A stretch of DNA of 64,000 bases from NCBI RefSeq assembly GCF_021130785.1, contig NC_060208.1, positions 54,354,501 through 54,418,500 on the forward strand, in the 5' to 3' direction. Position 1 is the first letter of the stretch. Every line of letters starts with the position of its first letter. Source of the stretch: Homalodisca vitripennis. Taxonomy: Eukaryota; Arthropoda; Insecta; Hemiptera; Cicadellidae. Below the pieces are notes generated by a model that was given only the letters and a program-made list of their open reading frames with translations, did no database searches and was not told the DNA's origin. Of the stretch, positions 11,301-21,862 are shown in pieces. The position numbers and the translations under genes were made by a program.

Positions 11301-13460
11301 GCAATTTTCTATGAATAAAATATTTTTAAAGCTCTAGTTATTACTTTTTTATGCCCAGCCAGTTGCAATTCCATATTTTATTTTATGAATACTTTAGCAA
11401 ATGAAACTTTAACAGCTTAAACAAATAAGTTTACAGGAACTAACACCTGTAGCAAAAGTAATAATCTGGATTTACTCAGCATTAGCCTTGCTAGTTTAAA
11501 ATAACTGATGGTCAACTCAGTTATTTACTTTTTGTAGAGTAAAAAACAAAAAAATTAAATTGCTAAATGGGCTCTGTTTTTATATTATTTTATTACGATA
11601 GCTTCAAACTACAAGGCAGGAAACTATCTTTACTTATTTTCTGACATATAAATTCGGATTGTTTTATACGCCCTTCTTCCATTAAGCTATTACAGTATAT
11701 GAAATCAGAAGGCGTATGCACAGGGAAAATATGGTCCATAAATCCCTTGTTTTTAGGCATAAAAAATTAACAATAAAATATTTTTGTATCAAATCTTGAT
11801 AGATGATGCGTTATTATGGAAGGAATAAACATAGGAAACCCCCAAAATCTAAAAACATGCCCCATACGGATTTATTATATCAGACTCTTGATACGAATAT
11901 ATTCGATATGTAATTTGTGTTTATACAGTTTTCAATGACCCATAAACGTTTTGCAATACAAGCAGATGCTTAGTGAGTAATCGTACTAAAATAGACACTT
12001 CACGGGAAATTATTTAATATTAAATGTTCTGTACATCAGGCTATTGTAAAAATCTTAAGATCTCTCTAAAGAACAACTTACCAGCTTGCTTAAAAGAACG
12101 ATCAAATTAAAATGTCACGGAATCCTTTTTTCACTGTATTGCTGAAGAGTGTTTCTATGAGTGTTACAAATTATTTGGCTTGTACGTATATCAAACTATA
12201 GCTGATCTACCGTCACCGTAGTAATTTACGCTCAAGTTATATTTCTGTATGCCTATAATTACTAATATTGTGACTATCATAATAATAGTAGCGATTTAAT
12301 AAAATATTAAAACTTTATTTTTTTACCCTGGTATTTTTTCACTCCAGTGATAATTTTGTCTATGTGCTTGACAACGCAGTTAATACGCTTACAATAATAG
12401 TTATTAGTTCAAATAAAGATGTGTATTGTATGCAGGAAGAACTAACACACAATCTGACCAATTGTGGACATCCACCATACCTTCTAAATTATGAATGTAA
12501 GTCCATTAATTCATAACATTATAAAAAAGCAATTTTGATAAGAATAGGAAGGCCTACTATTAGACTCCACATCAGCACTAGAAATTCAGTGTTTTGAGAT
12601 GTCAAATTCCATGCCAAGTGCTTGAACACGACAAGAAGGCAAGGTTGCGAAAACTTGTTATTTTTTGGACATATTCTTAATGTCCGATTATATCGATATT
12701 TGGCCACCTAGGCAGCAAGCTAATCATTCAACATACATGGACTCTACTTAAAAAGTGCTCTTATCACACAATCCAACCAATAAGTGATAATGCTACAGCT
12801 AATATCATGTGTAAAAACATCCCAGATCTGTGAGGTTTTCTAAAAAAAAAAAACATTTATTCATTAAAGAAACCCTGTCACAATTAGTTTTTTGCCGACC
12901 TTCTATTAATCAGTGACATTAAGTCTAAAATATCTAATTACTCAATTTCTTGGTTAATTGAATGTGGGAAATAGGAATGAAACATTTCTGAACCGTTATT
13001 TACGTTTAAAATGTAACGTAATAGTTGGTTCTTTGTTTTAAGCATGCATACCTGATCTCATAGTCAACGCTATTTTTGCTCATAAACACTTTTTAAAGAG
13101 CCTGAGAAACAATATCTAAAATTAAAAAAACAATTACAATACTTGTAAGCTTTTACATCTGTGTGGTTTCAGGCAACAAAGAACATCTAATAATTTTGGT
13201 TTATGAAATCTCTTAGTAATCGTATTATTTATTATAGAATTTAGAAATATATTATTTTATATACGTTGTAGACAAATATAGTTTATACTTTTAGGAAGAA
13301 CAACACATTTATGTAATATAAATAATTTAGGGATAATTTGAATTTTTATGTTATCCTAGTATGCTATTTAAAGATTCGGTACCAATTTAAGTTTGGTTTG
13401 GTATTGACAGTACTTCACTGCATACATTGTAAAAACTATAGATCTAAAATGTTAACCAAG
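8327..13460. other. Long gene-free stretch
   Basis: About 5 kb of AT-rich sequence with only short, low-complexity open frames. No splice-flanked exon of the repeat family, no transposase or reverse-transcriptase motif and no tRNA-like fold was noticed. Confidence 0.5.
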
Positions 13461-13466
13461 GGAAGT

Positions 13467-13472
13467 TTTATT
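13467..13472 (-). terminator. Possible poly(A) signal for module C
   Basis: AATAAA on the minus strand, about 410 bases past the module C stop codon. It is the first exact hexamer I noticed downstream; its use is not shown. Confidence 0.3.
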
Positions 13473-13880
13473 AAATAATAAAACGGATTTTTGTTTTAAT
13501 TTAATTAGGAGAATTCCCAAACAAAATTTCTGTATAGCATTTGTACATTTCGACCTCCAAAGGGGCTCAGGAGTTCTGAATCTGAAAGCAAAAACATGAA
13601 ATTAAAAATTTCAGATCTTATTTGTATGCTTAACTTTTGTAATCGTAATACAGTATTGGTATGTTATTTAACCATAAGTACCGTGAGTAACTATGAGACA
13701 ATTAACTTGAAGAATAGAAAGAAATTGGAATGAATAAAGTTGAAATATGTATACTGAAAAACATGGGAAATGAAATAAATTTATGTTATATTAAGAATTC
13801 ATACAAGACCTTGAATTCAAAGTTATTCTAATGGCATTAATTATTTCTAATTGTATAATAAATGTTATGAGATCCTTGCC

Positions 13881-16808
13881 TTAACACACTCCTCGCTGGA
13901 CAACTACAACATCCTCATTCGCCTCAGATGTTGCAGACTTAGAAGATGACGAAGAAGAAGAGGCAGTTCTGCTGTAGGAAGCAGCGAAGAAAGTGCTCCT
14001 TATCAATGAGATGTACTCGGCAGAGAATGATTTAGAAGCCTCGACTTTGCTTAGGGCGTCCAGAGTCCAGCAACCACAGTTTCCAGAAGCCCGTTTGATC
14101 AGAATGACTCTCTTGATGGCGTTCTCGTTGGTCTCTCCTGGTAGCAGAGTGATGGCTCGAGACAGCCATCCATCGCAGCTCTCACTCTGCAGCTTGCTGT
14201 AGTACAGAGAGTAGAAGGTCTTGGTGTACTTTTCATAGTACTGGGCATCATACCACAGGGTGCTAGAAGAGGTTAGTAGTTGTACTAGATACAGCCTCTT
14301 GACGTAAACTTCGTCTGAGACATCACATGTTTCCTTGGCCACCAGGCGAGTAAAGTAGGCTTCATCGGTTTCTCCTGCCTGCTTAGCATACTTCAAGGAA
14401 TAGAATGACTTGATGATGCTCAGGTTCTCAACGCTTGACCATAACGAAAGGCTGCTGAAGGTGTTTTCAATGAGGGTCATCCTGCCAAGGTAGACGGCAT
14501 CGGTTTCGTGGGCACATCGAGTGGTGATCCTCTTGAAATAAGTGACCTCATCTTCAGATGTTGACTTTTTGTAGATACTCTGATATACTGTTTTGATCAA
14601 TTCATAATGCTTAACATCAGACCACAAAGCCAAGTTAGGATACAGTTGATGAACAAGCTCGACTCTCTTGACCCACTGGTTATCGTTTTCCCCAGATTCC
14701 TTGGTCACAATTCGTTGGTAGAGTGATTCCTCAGTTTCAGTTGATGCCTTTGTATACCTAGCGATGTAATAGCTCCTTGTCACATCCAAGAACTGTTTGC
14801 TGTACCATAAATTCAAACCGCTGAATGAGCGCTTGATGCAGGCCAGTCTGTTGACGTAGACTTCATCTGTTTCCTCAGTGGACTTTGTAGTAATCCTTTT
14901 AAAGTACGCGGTATCATCCTCAGATGACAATTTTTTAAACCAAATCGGGTAGAACTTCTTAACCAAATCATAGTATTTTTCATCATACCACAAAGATAGA
15001 TTGGGGAACACTGATTGTATGACTTGAACTCTTTGTGCACATTGTTCGTCAGATTCTTCTACTTCCTTGGTCACAATACGATAGTACTGTGATTCTTCTG
15101 TTTCTGAAGAACCTTTAGTATATTTAGCAATATAGTATTGCTTAACAATATCCAAATAATCCTTGCTGTACCACAACGAAAGACCGCTATAAGTCTTCTT
15201 AATCAGAGAGAGCCGGTTGATAAACACTACATCAGATTCATCAGAAAGTTTAGTAGTAATTCTCTTGAAATATGTTGTTTCATCCTCATTGCTCAATTTT
15301 TGGTACAAGGACTGGTAGAAACTCTTGGTAAGACTGTAGTACTTTGCGTCATACCACAAAGCAAGATTTGGGTACAACTGCCTTATAATGCTTATTCTTT
15401 GCTTACATTGTTCATCACTCTCATCATCTTCCTTTGTTACGATCCGCTTGAAGAAGGATTCTTCACTCTCAGAAGATGATCTAGTGTACAAGGCACTGTA
15501 ATAATTCTTTACAATGTCAAGGTATTGTGTGCTGTACCATAGAGGCAAATTGATCAATGTCTTTTTGATCAGGGAAATCCTTTTTATGTAGACTGAATTA
15601 CTTTCTTCGGTAAGACGCTTTGTAATCCGTTGGAAGTAAGAGATTTCATCTTCACTTGTTGACTTTTGGTACAGATCGTAGTAGAATCTCTTTGTGAGAT
15701 TATAATATTTAGTGTCATACCATAGAGAAAGATTAGGGAATAACTGGCGAACCAAGCTGACTCTTTTGACACACTCTTCATCACTTTCTTCGTCCTCTTT
15801 TGTAACAATACGCTTAAACAGAGACTCGTCTGATTCAGAAGATGATTTGGTATATAAAGTGACATAGTAATTTCTAATAAGATCCAGATATTGTGTACTG
15901 TACCAAAGAGGCAAATGGGCAAATGTTCTCTTGACAAGGCAGAGTCTGTTAATGTAGACAGTATCACTTTCGTCGGAAAGCCTAAGTGTAATCCTCTTAA
16001 AGTAAGTGGTGTCATCTTCACTGTCCAACTTTTGATACAGAGTTTGATAGAAGTTCTTTGTGAGGCTGAAATACTTGGTACTGTACCATAACGCCAAATT
16101 AGGGAAGAGTTGACGTACCAAACCAACTCTCTGATAACATTGCTCGTCTGTCTCACCAGGTTCCTTGGTAATAATTCGCTGGAACAATGATTCGTCTGAT
16201 TCAGAAGATCCTTTAGTGTATCGAGTTATATAAAAGTTCCTGGTCAAGTCCAAATATTGCTTGCTGTACCATAAAGGCAGAGAGATGCAAGTCTGCTTGA
16301 TGAGTCCAAGCCTGTTCACGTAGACAAGATCTGTCTCATCAGAGGTTCTTGCGATAAGTCTCTTGAAGTAAGTAGTTTCATCCTCTGTTGACAGTTTTCT
16401 GTATAGGAGCCGATATGCTTGCCTGACTAGTCCAAAGTATTTAGTATTATACCACAAAGAAAGATTGGGCATCAATTCCCGAACGATTTCAATTCTCTGG
16501 GCGCATTGTTCATCTGTTTCGTAGTTCTCTTTTGTAACAATACGCTGATAGTACTGTTCATCAGACTCACCTGAAAGTCTAGAGTATAGGTTGCTGTAAT
16601 AGTCTCTAAGAATATTGATGTACCTGGGGCTATACCATATAGCAAGACCTGGATAGTATCTTCGGAGAGTAGTCAATGATAAAACATAATTCTTGAGGTA
16701 TCTCCTTCTAAGGGAGAGCCTTGAGATGATCCTGTTGTAATATGTGTTAGTATCTTCAGTTTCAAGTTTAGCAAAGTATTTCTTGATCTCATCTTCTGTT
16801 ATAGTATC
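13881..16808 (-). CDS. Module C terminal exon: giant 61-residue repeat protein
   Basis: A single 975-codon exon begins after acceptor TTTTGTTCTATAG; the tag of that acceptor would be an in-frame stop, which fixes the boundary. A start of about 55 residues (DTITEDEIKKYFAKLETED...) leads into fourteen tandem repeats, then a Cys-containing (NCGCW), Ser-rich tail ending VVVVQRGVC. Each repeat has the core L-x-L-W-Y-(S/D)-x-(K/Q)-Y, a Y-Y-x(2)-(L/R)-Y-x-K segment and two E-(S/T/D)-D-E-x(4)-R-(I/L/V) motifs 15-16 residues apart. It is Tyr/Trp-rich with matched acidic and basic residues, and predicted mainly helical by eye. It follows the 17,928-17,467 exon in phase 0 across a 658-bp intron. No frameshift or stop occurs, so it is under selection or recent. 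I know no matching family; an extracellular structural role is inference. Confidence 0.85.
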   Translation of the reverse strand, partial: DTITEDEIKKYFAKLETEDTNTYYNRIISRLSLRRRYLKNYVLSLTTLRRYYPGLAIWYSPRYINILRDYYSNLYSRLSGESDEQYYQRIVTKENYETDEQCAQRIEIVRELMPNLSLWYNTKYFGLVRQAYRLLYRKLSTEDETTYFKRLIARTSDETDLVYVNRLGLIKQTCISLPLWYSKQYLDLTRNFYITRYTKGSSESDESLFQRIITKEPGETDEQCYQRVGLVRQLFPNLALWYSTKYFSLTKNFYQTLYQKLDSEDDTTYFKRITLRLSDESDTVYINRLCLVKRTFAHLPLWYSTQYLDLIRNYYVTLYTKSSSESDESLFKRIVTKEDEESDEECVKRVSLVRQLFPNLSLWYDTKYYNLTKRFYYDLYQKSTSEDEISYFQRITKRLTEESNSVYIKRISLIKKTLINLPLWYSTQYLDIVKNYYSALYTRSSSESEESFFKRIVTKEDDESDEQCKQRISIIRQLYPNLALWYDAKYYSLTKSFYQSLYQKLSNEDETTYFKRITTKLSDESDVVFINRLSLIKKTYSGLSLWYSKDYLDIVKQYYIAKYTKGSSETEESQYYRIVTKEVEESDEQCAQRVQVIQSVFPNLSLWYDEKYYDLVKKFYPIWFKKLSSEDDTAYFKRITTKSTEETDEVYVNRLACIKRSFSGLNLWYSKQFLDVTRSYYIARYTKASTETEESLYQRIVTKESGENDNQWVKRVELVHQLYPNLALWSDVKHYELIKTVYQSIYKKSTSEDEVTYFKRITTRCAHETDAVYLGRMTLIENTFSSLSLWSSVENLSIIKSFYSLKYAKQAGETDEAYFTRLVAKETCDVSDEVYVKRLYLVQLLTSSSTLWYDAQYYEKYTKTFYSLYYSKLQSESCDGWLSRAITLLPGETNENAIKRVILIKRASGNCGCWTLDALSKVEASKSFSAEYISLIRSTFFAASYSRTASSSSSSSKSATSEANEDVVVVQRGVC
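14079..16646 (-). repeat. Fourteen coding repeats of 61-62 residues in two alternating types
   Basis: Units 1-12 are 61 residues (183 bp); units 13-14 are 62. Odd units typically carry L-W-Y-S-x-Q-Y-L-D, T-K-x-S-S-E-S-D-E, R-I-V-T-K-E and D-E-Q-C-x-Q-R-V, ending F-P-N. Even units carry L-W-Y-D-x-K-Y-Y, S-E-D-E-T-T-Y-F-K-R-I-T and V-Y-I-N-R-L-x-L-I-K-K-T. The true period is therefore a 122-residue pair. The conserved Cys occurs in odd units 1, 3, 5, 7 and 9 only. Units 11-14 are the most diverged; the middle pairs are the most alike. Confidence 0.9.
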
Positions 16809-17466
16809 CTATAGAACAAAACAACGTGTATTAATACTTAAATACAAGGTATAAGTACGACGCACAGCGTGTCGTAATATGTTTCGCTAAGGTTGGATGC
16901 AAAATTTCAAATCTATAGCTCATTTCATTCTCGATATATCCTGTGAACAGATACACAATCGTACAAAGAAGAAGTTGGCACAAACATTATGCACCATAAA
17001 ATTCATGCTTGTAGAAAAATAGAGTACACACGGAAACTTTCTTGTCATATCTTGTCACTTGATACATTCAGAATTTTGTTCATTAAATTGGGGTTCATGT
17101 CAGTGTTTCAATAACAAAAATCTATACATCGTCACTATAGAATTATTTATGTGGTGGGATACTAAGGCTAAATGTGTAAATATGTTCCATGTTTGAATCT
17201 ATTACGGGTTTATTAATGTAAAATATTCGCTATCGCTCAGCCAAATCCCATTGAGTGACATGCACCATAATTGAATTCAGAGTTCTTCACATAGAAACAA
17301 AGCTTCATGCCCAATTTTAGGTCTATTGGTGAGTTTATTTTCTAGATATAGGCTAATGCGGACGGACAGGTAGACGGACAGACAGACAAAAAAATCCGCC
17401 CCACGAAAAATAGGCTACGCTAAAGCTCAGCCAATAATAAATATGTAATACCCAAGCAATACTTAC

Positions 17467-17928
17467 ACAGCTGTCTGAATCGTCTTCAACAGATCTAGAG
17501 GATGAGCCACTGGAATCGGAAGAAAGAAAGATGAAACCTGTCTTTGACTTAACATCAATTTGGACCTTTTTCCAGTCAACATCAGTGAAGAACTGTTTGA
17601 GGTTCTCAACCTTGGCCAAATATTCATCATCGTCCTCATTGGTCCTTGTAAGCACACGAGTGAACCATTCCTCATCGGACTCATCCTCGCGACGCGCGTA
17701 CAAGGCAGTGTAGTACTTATCCAAGTAGGCAGCATACTTCCGGTTATACCTGCAGTCCAGCTTGGGATAGACACGAGTGAAGATAAAATTGATTCTTTTC
17801 ACGTAATCTGATTCGTCCTCATCCTTGAACGGTTGGAAGACTTTGCTGTAGAAGGCTCGTCGACTGCGACCGAATTTGAAGATCCTCAAGTAGAAATTAA
17901 TGTCCGTCTCACCATAGTTTCTGGTAGG
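17467..17928 (-). CDS. Module C first visible exon: combined ESDE domain
   Basis: A 154-codon exon runs from acceptor TGTTCTACAG to donor TGT|GTAAGT, phase 0 at both ends. It contains ETDINFYLRIF, DESDYVKRINFIF, YPKLDCRYNRKY, YYTALYARREDESDEEWFTR and the closing WKKVQIDVKSKTGF, then a Ser/Asp-rich linker ending DSDSC. Gene B encodes the same content in separate exon pairs (24,641 + 23,875 and 22,497 + 20,086); gene A has it fused, as here. The next exon continues in frame (DSDSC then DTITED). No start codon or signal exon is visible upstream before gene B's last exon, so this exon must be fed by exons farther upstream. Confidence 0.85.
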
Positions 17929-17929
17929 C

Positions 17930-19875
17930 TGTAGAACAGAACAACATTCATTAATCTATTCCAAAATTACTTTAAAAGTAGCAGTTAAATTAAAACTCTT
18001 TGAAGCATACAAATTTGGACTACACTATTGTAACGATACCATAGGCTTGTGTATAGCTTACAGTAAGGAAAGAATGAAAAGAATGGATAAAGGATAGAAT
18101 TTACAACGTGTTCCATCAAAGGAGAAAGAAAGCATTAGGCCGATGACATCTAGGAGAGGGTGGAAGCGATTACTGCAAGGGGAGCAATATTAGACAGACA
18201 AGCCTTTCCGCTATTTAGCCTTTTCGACCTGGATCTTTCTTAAATCTTAACCCGCCATAGAAATGCATCATTTCCGGATATCACTAAATATTCTTTAAGT
18301 GCACTAGTGAAATAAATGTTCATAGATTTGTTTATAAAATTTAGATTAGTTTAGTAGAAGTGAAAAAAGACAAAAACCGTTGATATTTTCAAATACCATT
18401 TCACACTTGATTGAACGCATTAAGATATCATTTATAAAACAACTTGTAAAAAGGAAAAATTGAGGAGTATAATAAGTTACATTGAAGAGGTTGGGTTAGA
18501 GTCGAGAGAGAAGAGGTTGATAAATAGTGTTAAGGCCTTCAAAGAACAAACATCAGCATCAAATATTGTTTGAATAATTGTTCAGAAGAGGGTTATTTAT
18601 TTAACTCTTGAAAGTTCTTGAAATTTGTAAGAAGCAATGAAAATAAAGTTTTAATATAACGTCGATCAAACAGCATGTCCATCATTTAAGGAGAATGTTT
18701 TACAGTTTCAACACTTTGATATAAAAACAAAATGTTAAATAATATTAACGCAAGTCCTCATATCCAGTAAGATAATATTTATAAGACCCAATTATCTATT
18801 TTATGTATCAATTGCAAAGTCTCACTTAACATAATTAATTTCAAGCAAAAATCAGAATTTCAAATATATCAAATTTGTTAAAGATCTTATTTAAACAATA
18901 ATAAGTCCAATATAAAATATTTATTCACCCTTCCGACCAGACTTCCTAAGTTCACCCATCTCACCCTCACACCACCTCTGAGTCTTCCACGTACCTGCAA
19001 TAATACAAAAGAAATATGAGTTCAGTAATAATATTATGTTATTGACAATAAACAATAGCACAAAAATAATCAATGAAACAGGTGTTTGGATGTATATTTT
19101 GTAGTTACATTGAGTACAGATTAGGTACTTTTGACATACATTCTCAGAAAATAACAAACAAATTAATAAGGTTATTAGAGAATAATTTTCAAATTAAATT
19201 TAAGTAAAATTGTGAATAAGCCTTTTTTGCTCCCACTGAACAGCCCTAAAGCATTATTTTTACAATATCAGACATACGAAACATTACTAAAAATAGAAAA
19301 ATATCAATAATGAATAGATCTCACATTTTTACATTGAAATAATAAATGGCATAAAAAAAGGCTGTAAGTTATTTTAAAAATGGATTTATTTACAGAATTT
19401 ATGCAGTAAAATTATATATATATATTTTATACACTTCTGTTTTATATATAAAACAGAAATGTAATATGAAGGCAATGATGATAAACATATAACTCAATTG
19501 TGAAAACGTGTTTATTATTTATCAGGAAAAGGAAAACCGAGACATTAGGGAATAAATTAATCAGACTTTGTTTGTGGCACAAGAACGTTTATTTAAACAA
19601 AATCAATTCACAATGGCAGTTACAAATCAGCACATCAAATTCATAATTTTACACTGTTCCTTATATACCATATTAGATTTCATTATGTTAAAGATATATT
19701 TAGATTAATATATAGACCACAATAAATATAATGTCATATGAAAAATGTATTTTAGTGATGGTCTGTCTGTTTTTAAACAATAGGCCGATGATAAATAACG
19801 TTCAGACAGAGCCTATCTGTGCTAACTAACCTACCTGACATAGGCTAACTTAGCCTACTCTGACTCTGACCAGAC
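17930..19875. other. Gap between module C and gene B exon 9
   Basis: I searched the minus strand for a signal-peptide or CxC exon and found none convincing. A possible small exon begins at 18,994 after ATTATTGCAG, but no reading frame resembles the family. Minus-strand AATAAA at 19,593-19,588 could end gene B transcripts. Confidence 0.4.
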
Positions 19876-20086
19876 CTAGCAGGACTTATTGCCTGCAGTA
19901 ATGAGGCGGAATCCTGCGTCACTGTTCTCCTCTATGACTACTCGTCCCCACTTAACATCTGTCAGTATCGCTTGAAGACAGCTGACTCGGGCCTTGTAGT
20001 TCGTAGGGCTCTCTCCAGACTTCTTGGTCAACACTCGTGTGAACCACTTTTCTTCCGTTTCCTTCTCCAGTCGTGCATACTTCTCT
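19876..20086 (-). CDS. Gene B exon 9: domain half 2 with stop
   Basis: Acceptor TTTGCAG, then A|GAG completes the Arg codon split from exon 8. It contains ETEEKWFTRVLTKKSGES, WGRVVIEENSDAGFRLI and ends NKSC, then TAG. The stop TAG is immediately followed by GTCTGG, at the place where module C has TGT|GTAAGT. Loss of one base from an old donor would create this stop. It is probably the last exon of gene B; use of a hidden donor is not excluded. Confidence 0.8.
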
Positions 20087-21805
20087 CTGCAAATTATGTG
20101 TTCGGTTATCAAAAGCAGTTTTGATTCAGAAAACTGAAAGGATTAAAAATCTATCAACTTAACCTCTATTCCTAGTTGAAATGCATTGTTAGTCTGTATA
20201 TTGTACCTCTGAGCAGATATAGATAGTATTGAACATTCTGAGCGCATTTCAGTCACAATTTATATCTTTTAAGTCCAAATTTAGTTATAAACCAAATATG
20301 TTTCTGACTTAGCTAATTTTAAACGAAGGTCTACATGAAAGATCTTGTTATTGTTGATATAGCATTTATTATCTAGATAGTCGATATTGAGCTATTGTTG
20401 AGGTCATATTATATATAATCATAATATATAATTATATATTATATTATATTATCTCAACGTAGCCTATTGTTTAGATAGTAGATTTCAATTATTTAACTAA
20501 TAGATTTTTAACTAATTACGTTGACCTCCTTACAAGAGAAAACTTTCCAAAAAAATGTATTATAATACTGATTGCCTATGTTAAACTCAAAATGTTACTT
20601 AAGACAATTTTCATACAAACATGGTTTACGTCATTGAAGCCATGTAATGGGTTATAAACAATAAACATCTCAGCAAAGTCATTAGATCAATGTTGTATAA
20701 ACGTTTGGATAAAACAAATCAGGTAAAAATCACTATTGGTTTTAATACTCCTAAGAAATACATTTTGAAAAGTTTATTCAAATACGGATTTATACTAGAC
20801 TTAAATGCATAATTTCAATAATATTAGTACCATCTGGTTTATAACTAGTGATGGACTTAATTTGCGTATCTATTCATTTTTCGTGCAATTTGCGTTTACT
20901 AAATCGCTGTTATTTAATCAGTAAAAGTAGTAAATAAGAAATCATATCACTGGTTTATTCTACTGGTAGGTAGCAACAAGGGTAGCCGGCACCTGCGGTT
21001 CCCGCTGAATATATAGCGATTCCGTTGTCACTGAACTATTGCGATTCGTGGTATAGCGTATAGTTGAGCCTCTGATTGTTCTATGATAAACAATAACCAC
21101 GGTACAAGTAATGTTATACCTAAATATGAACACCAATCGTACAAGCCGTGCCACAGATTGCGAAAACAATAGTCGCGTAACAGATTAACTACTCATCCTG
21201 AACTGCAGAATAGCAGAAAATCGATGATAGCAGACAAAAATCACAAATATTAACTAAGATATATTTAATTATTGTGGAACATTCAATAAAAATTATACAA
21301 AGGATTTAAGAAGTGTTTTATACAGTATCGGTAAAAAATTTAAAAATTTCAAATATTAAAATAATAATCCGTTATTTTACTAGCTACACTTGCATGACAA
21401 ACATGATTAAAATATATCTGTTCGTTTGGAAATGGACGTTGTTTATAATTATATACAGACGGACATTTACGGAAAACAGACTTTTTATCCTAGGGAGAGT
21501 CTAAATGAGATATTTTAGTAGAAAACCGTTACAGACCATCGTAATGCGTTTTACTTCAAATAATAATAGACCTTTGTATCCATTAATATTTGATTACAGA
21601 ATTATGTTTTTAAAAGAGAGTTCCGTCGAGTGACGCATACCAACAGTGTGATTTGGTATGATAGCTACCATACTAAATCTTTTTGTTTGGACTGTTTTAA
21701 TACCATTTTAATCTTATAGAAATGACCTTCTTTCATGAATAAAATTTAATATGTTGGGTATTTTTTATTATTGTCAGTGTTTACTTAATATAACAGTTTT
21801 AATAA

Positions 21806-21862
<57 letters not shown>

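Noticed and set aside
15584..16156. 190-residue open frame in module C
   Set aside because: It is a shifted frame inside the 61-residue repeat exon; repetition keeps it open.
18921..19157. Minus frame with a hydrophobic stretch upstream of module C
   Set aside because: Tempting as a signal exon, but the hydrophobic run is followed by an intron-like acceptor and the remainder does not resemble the family.
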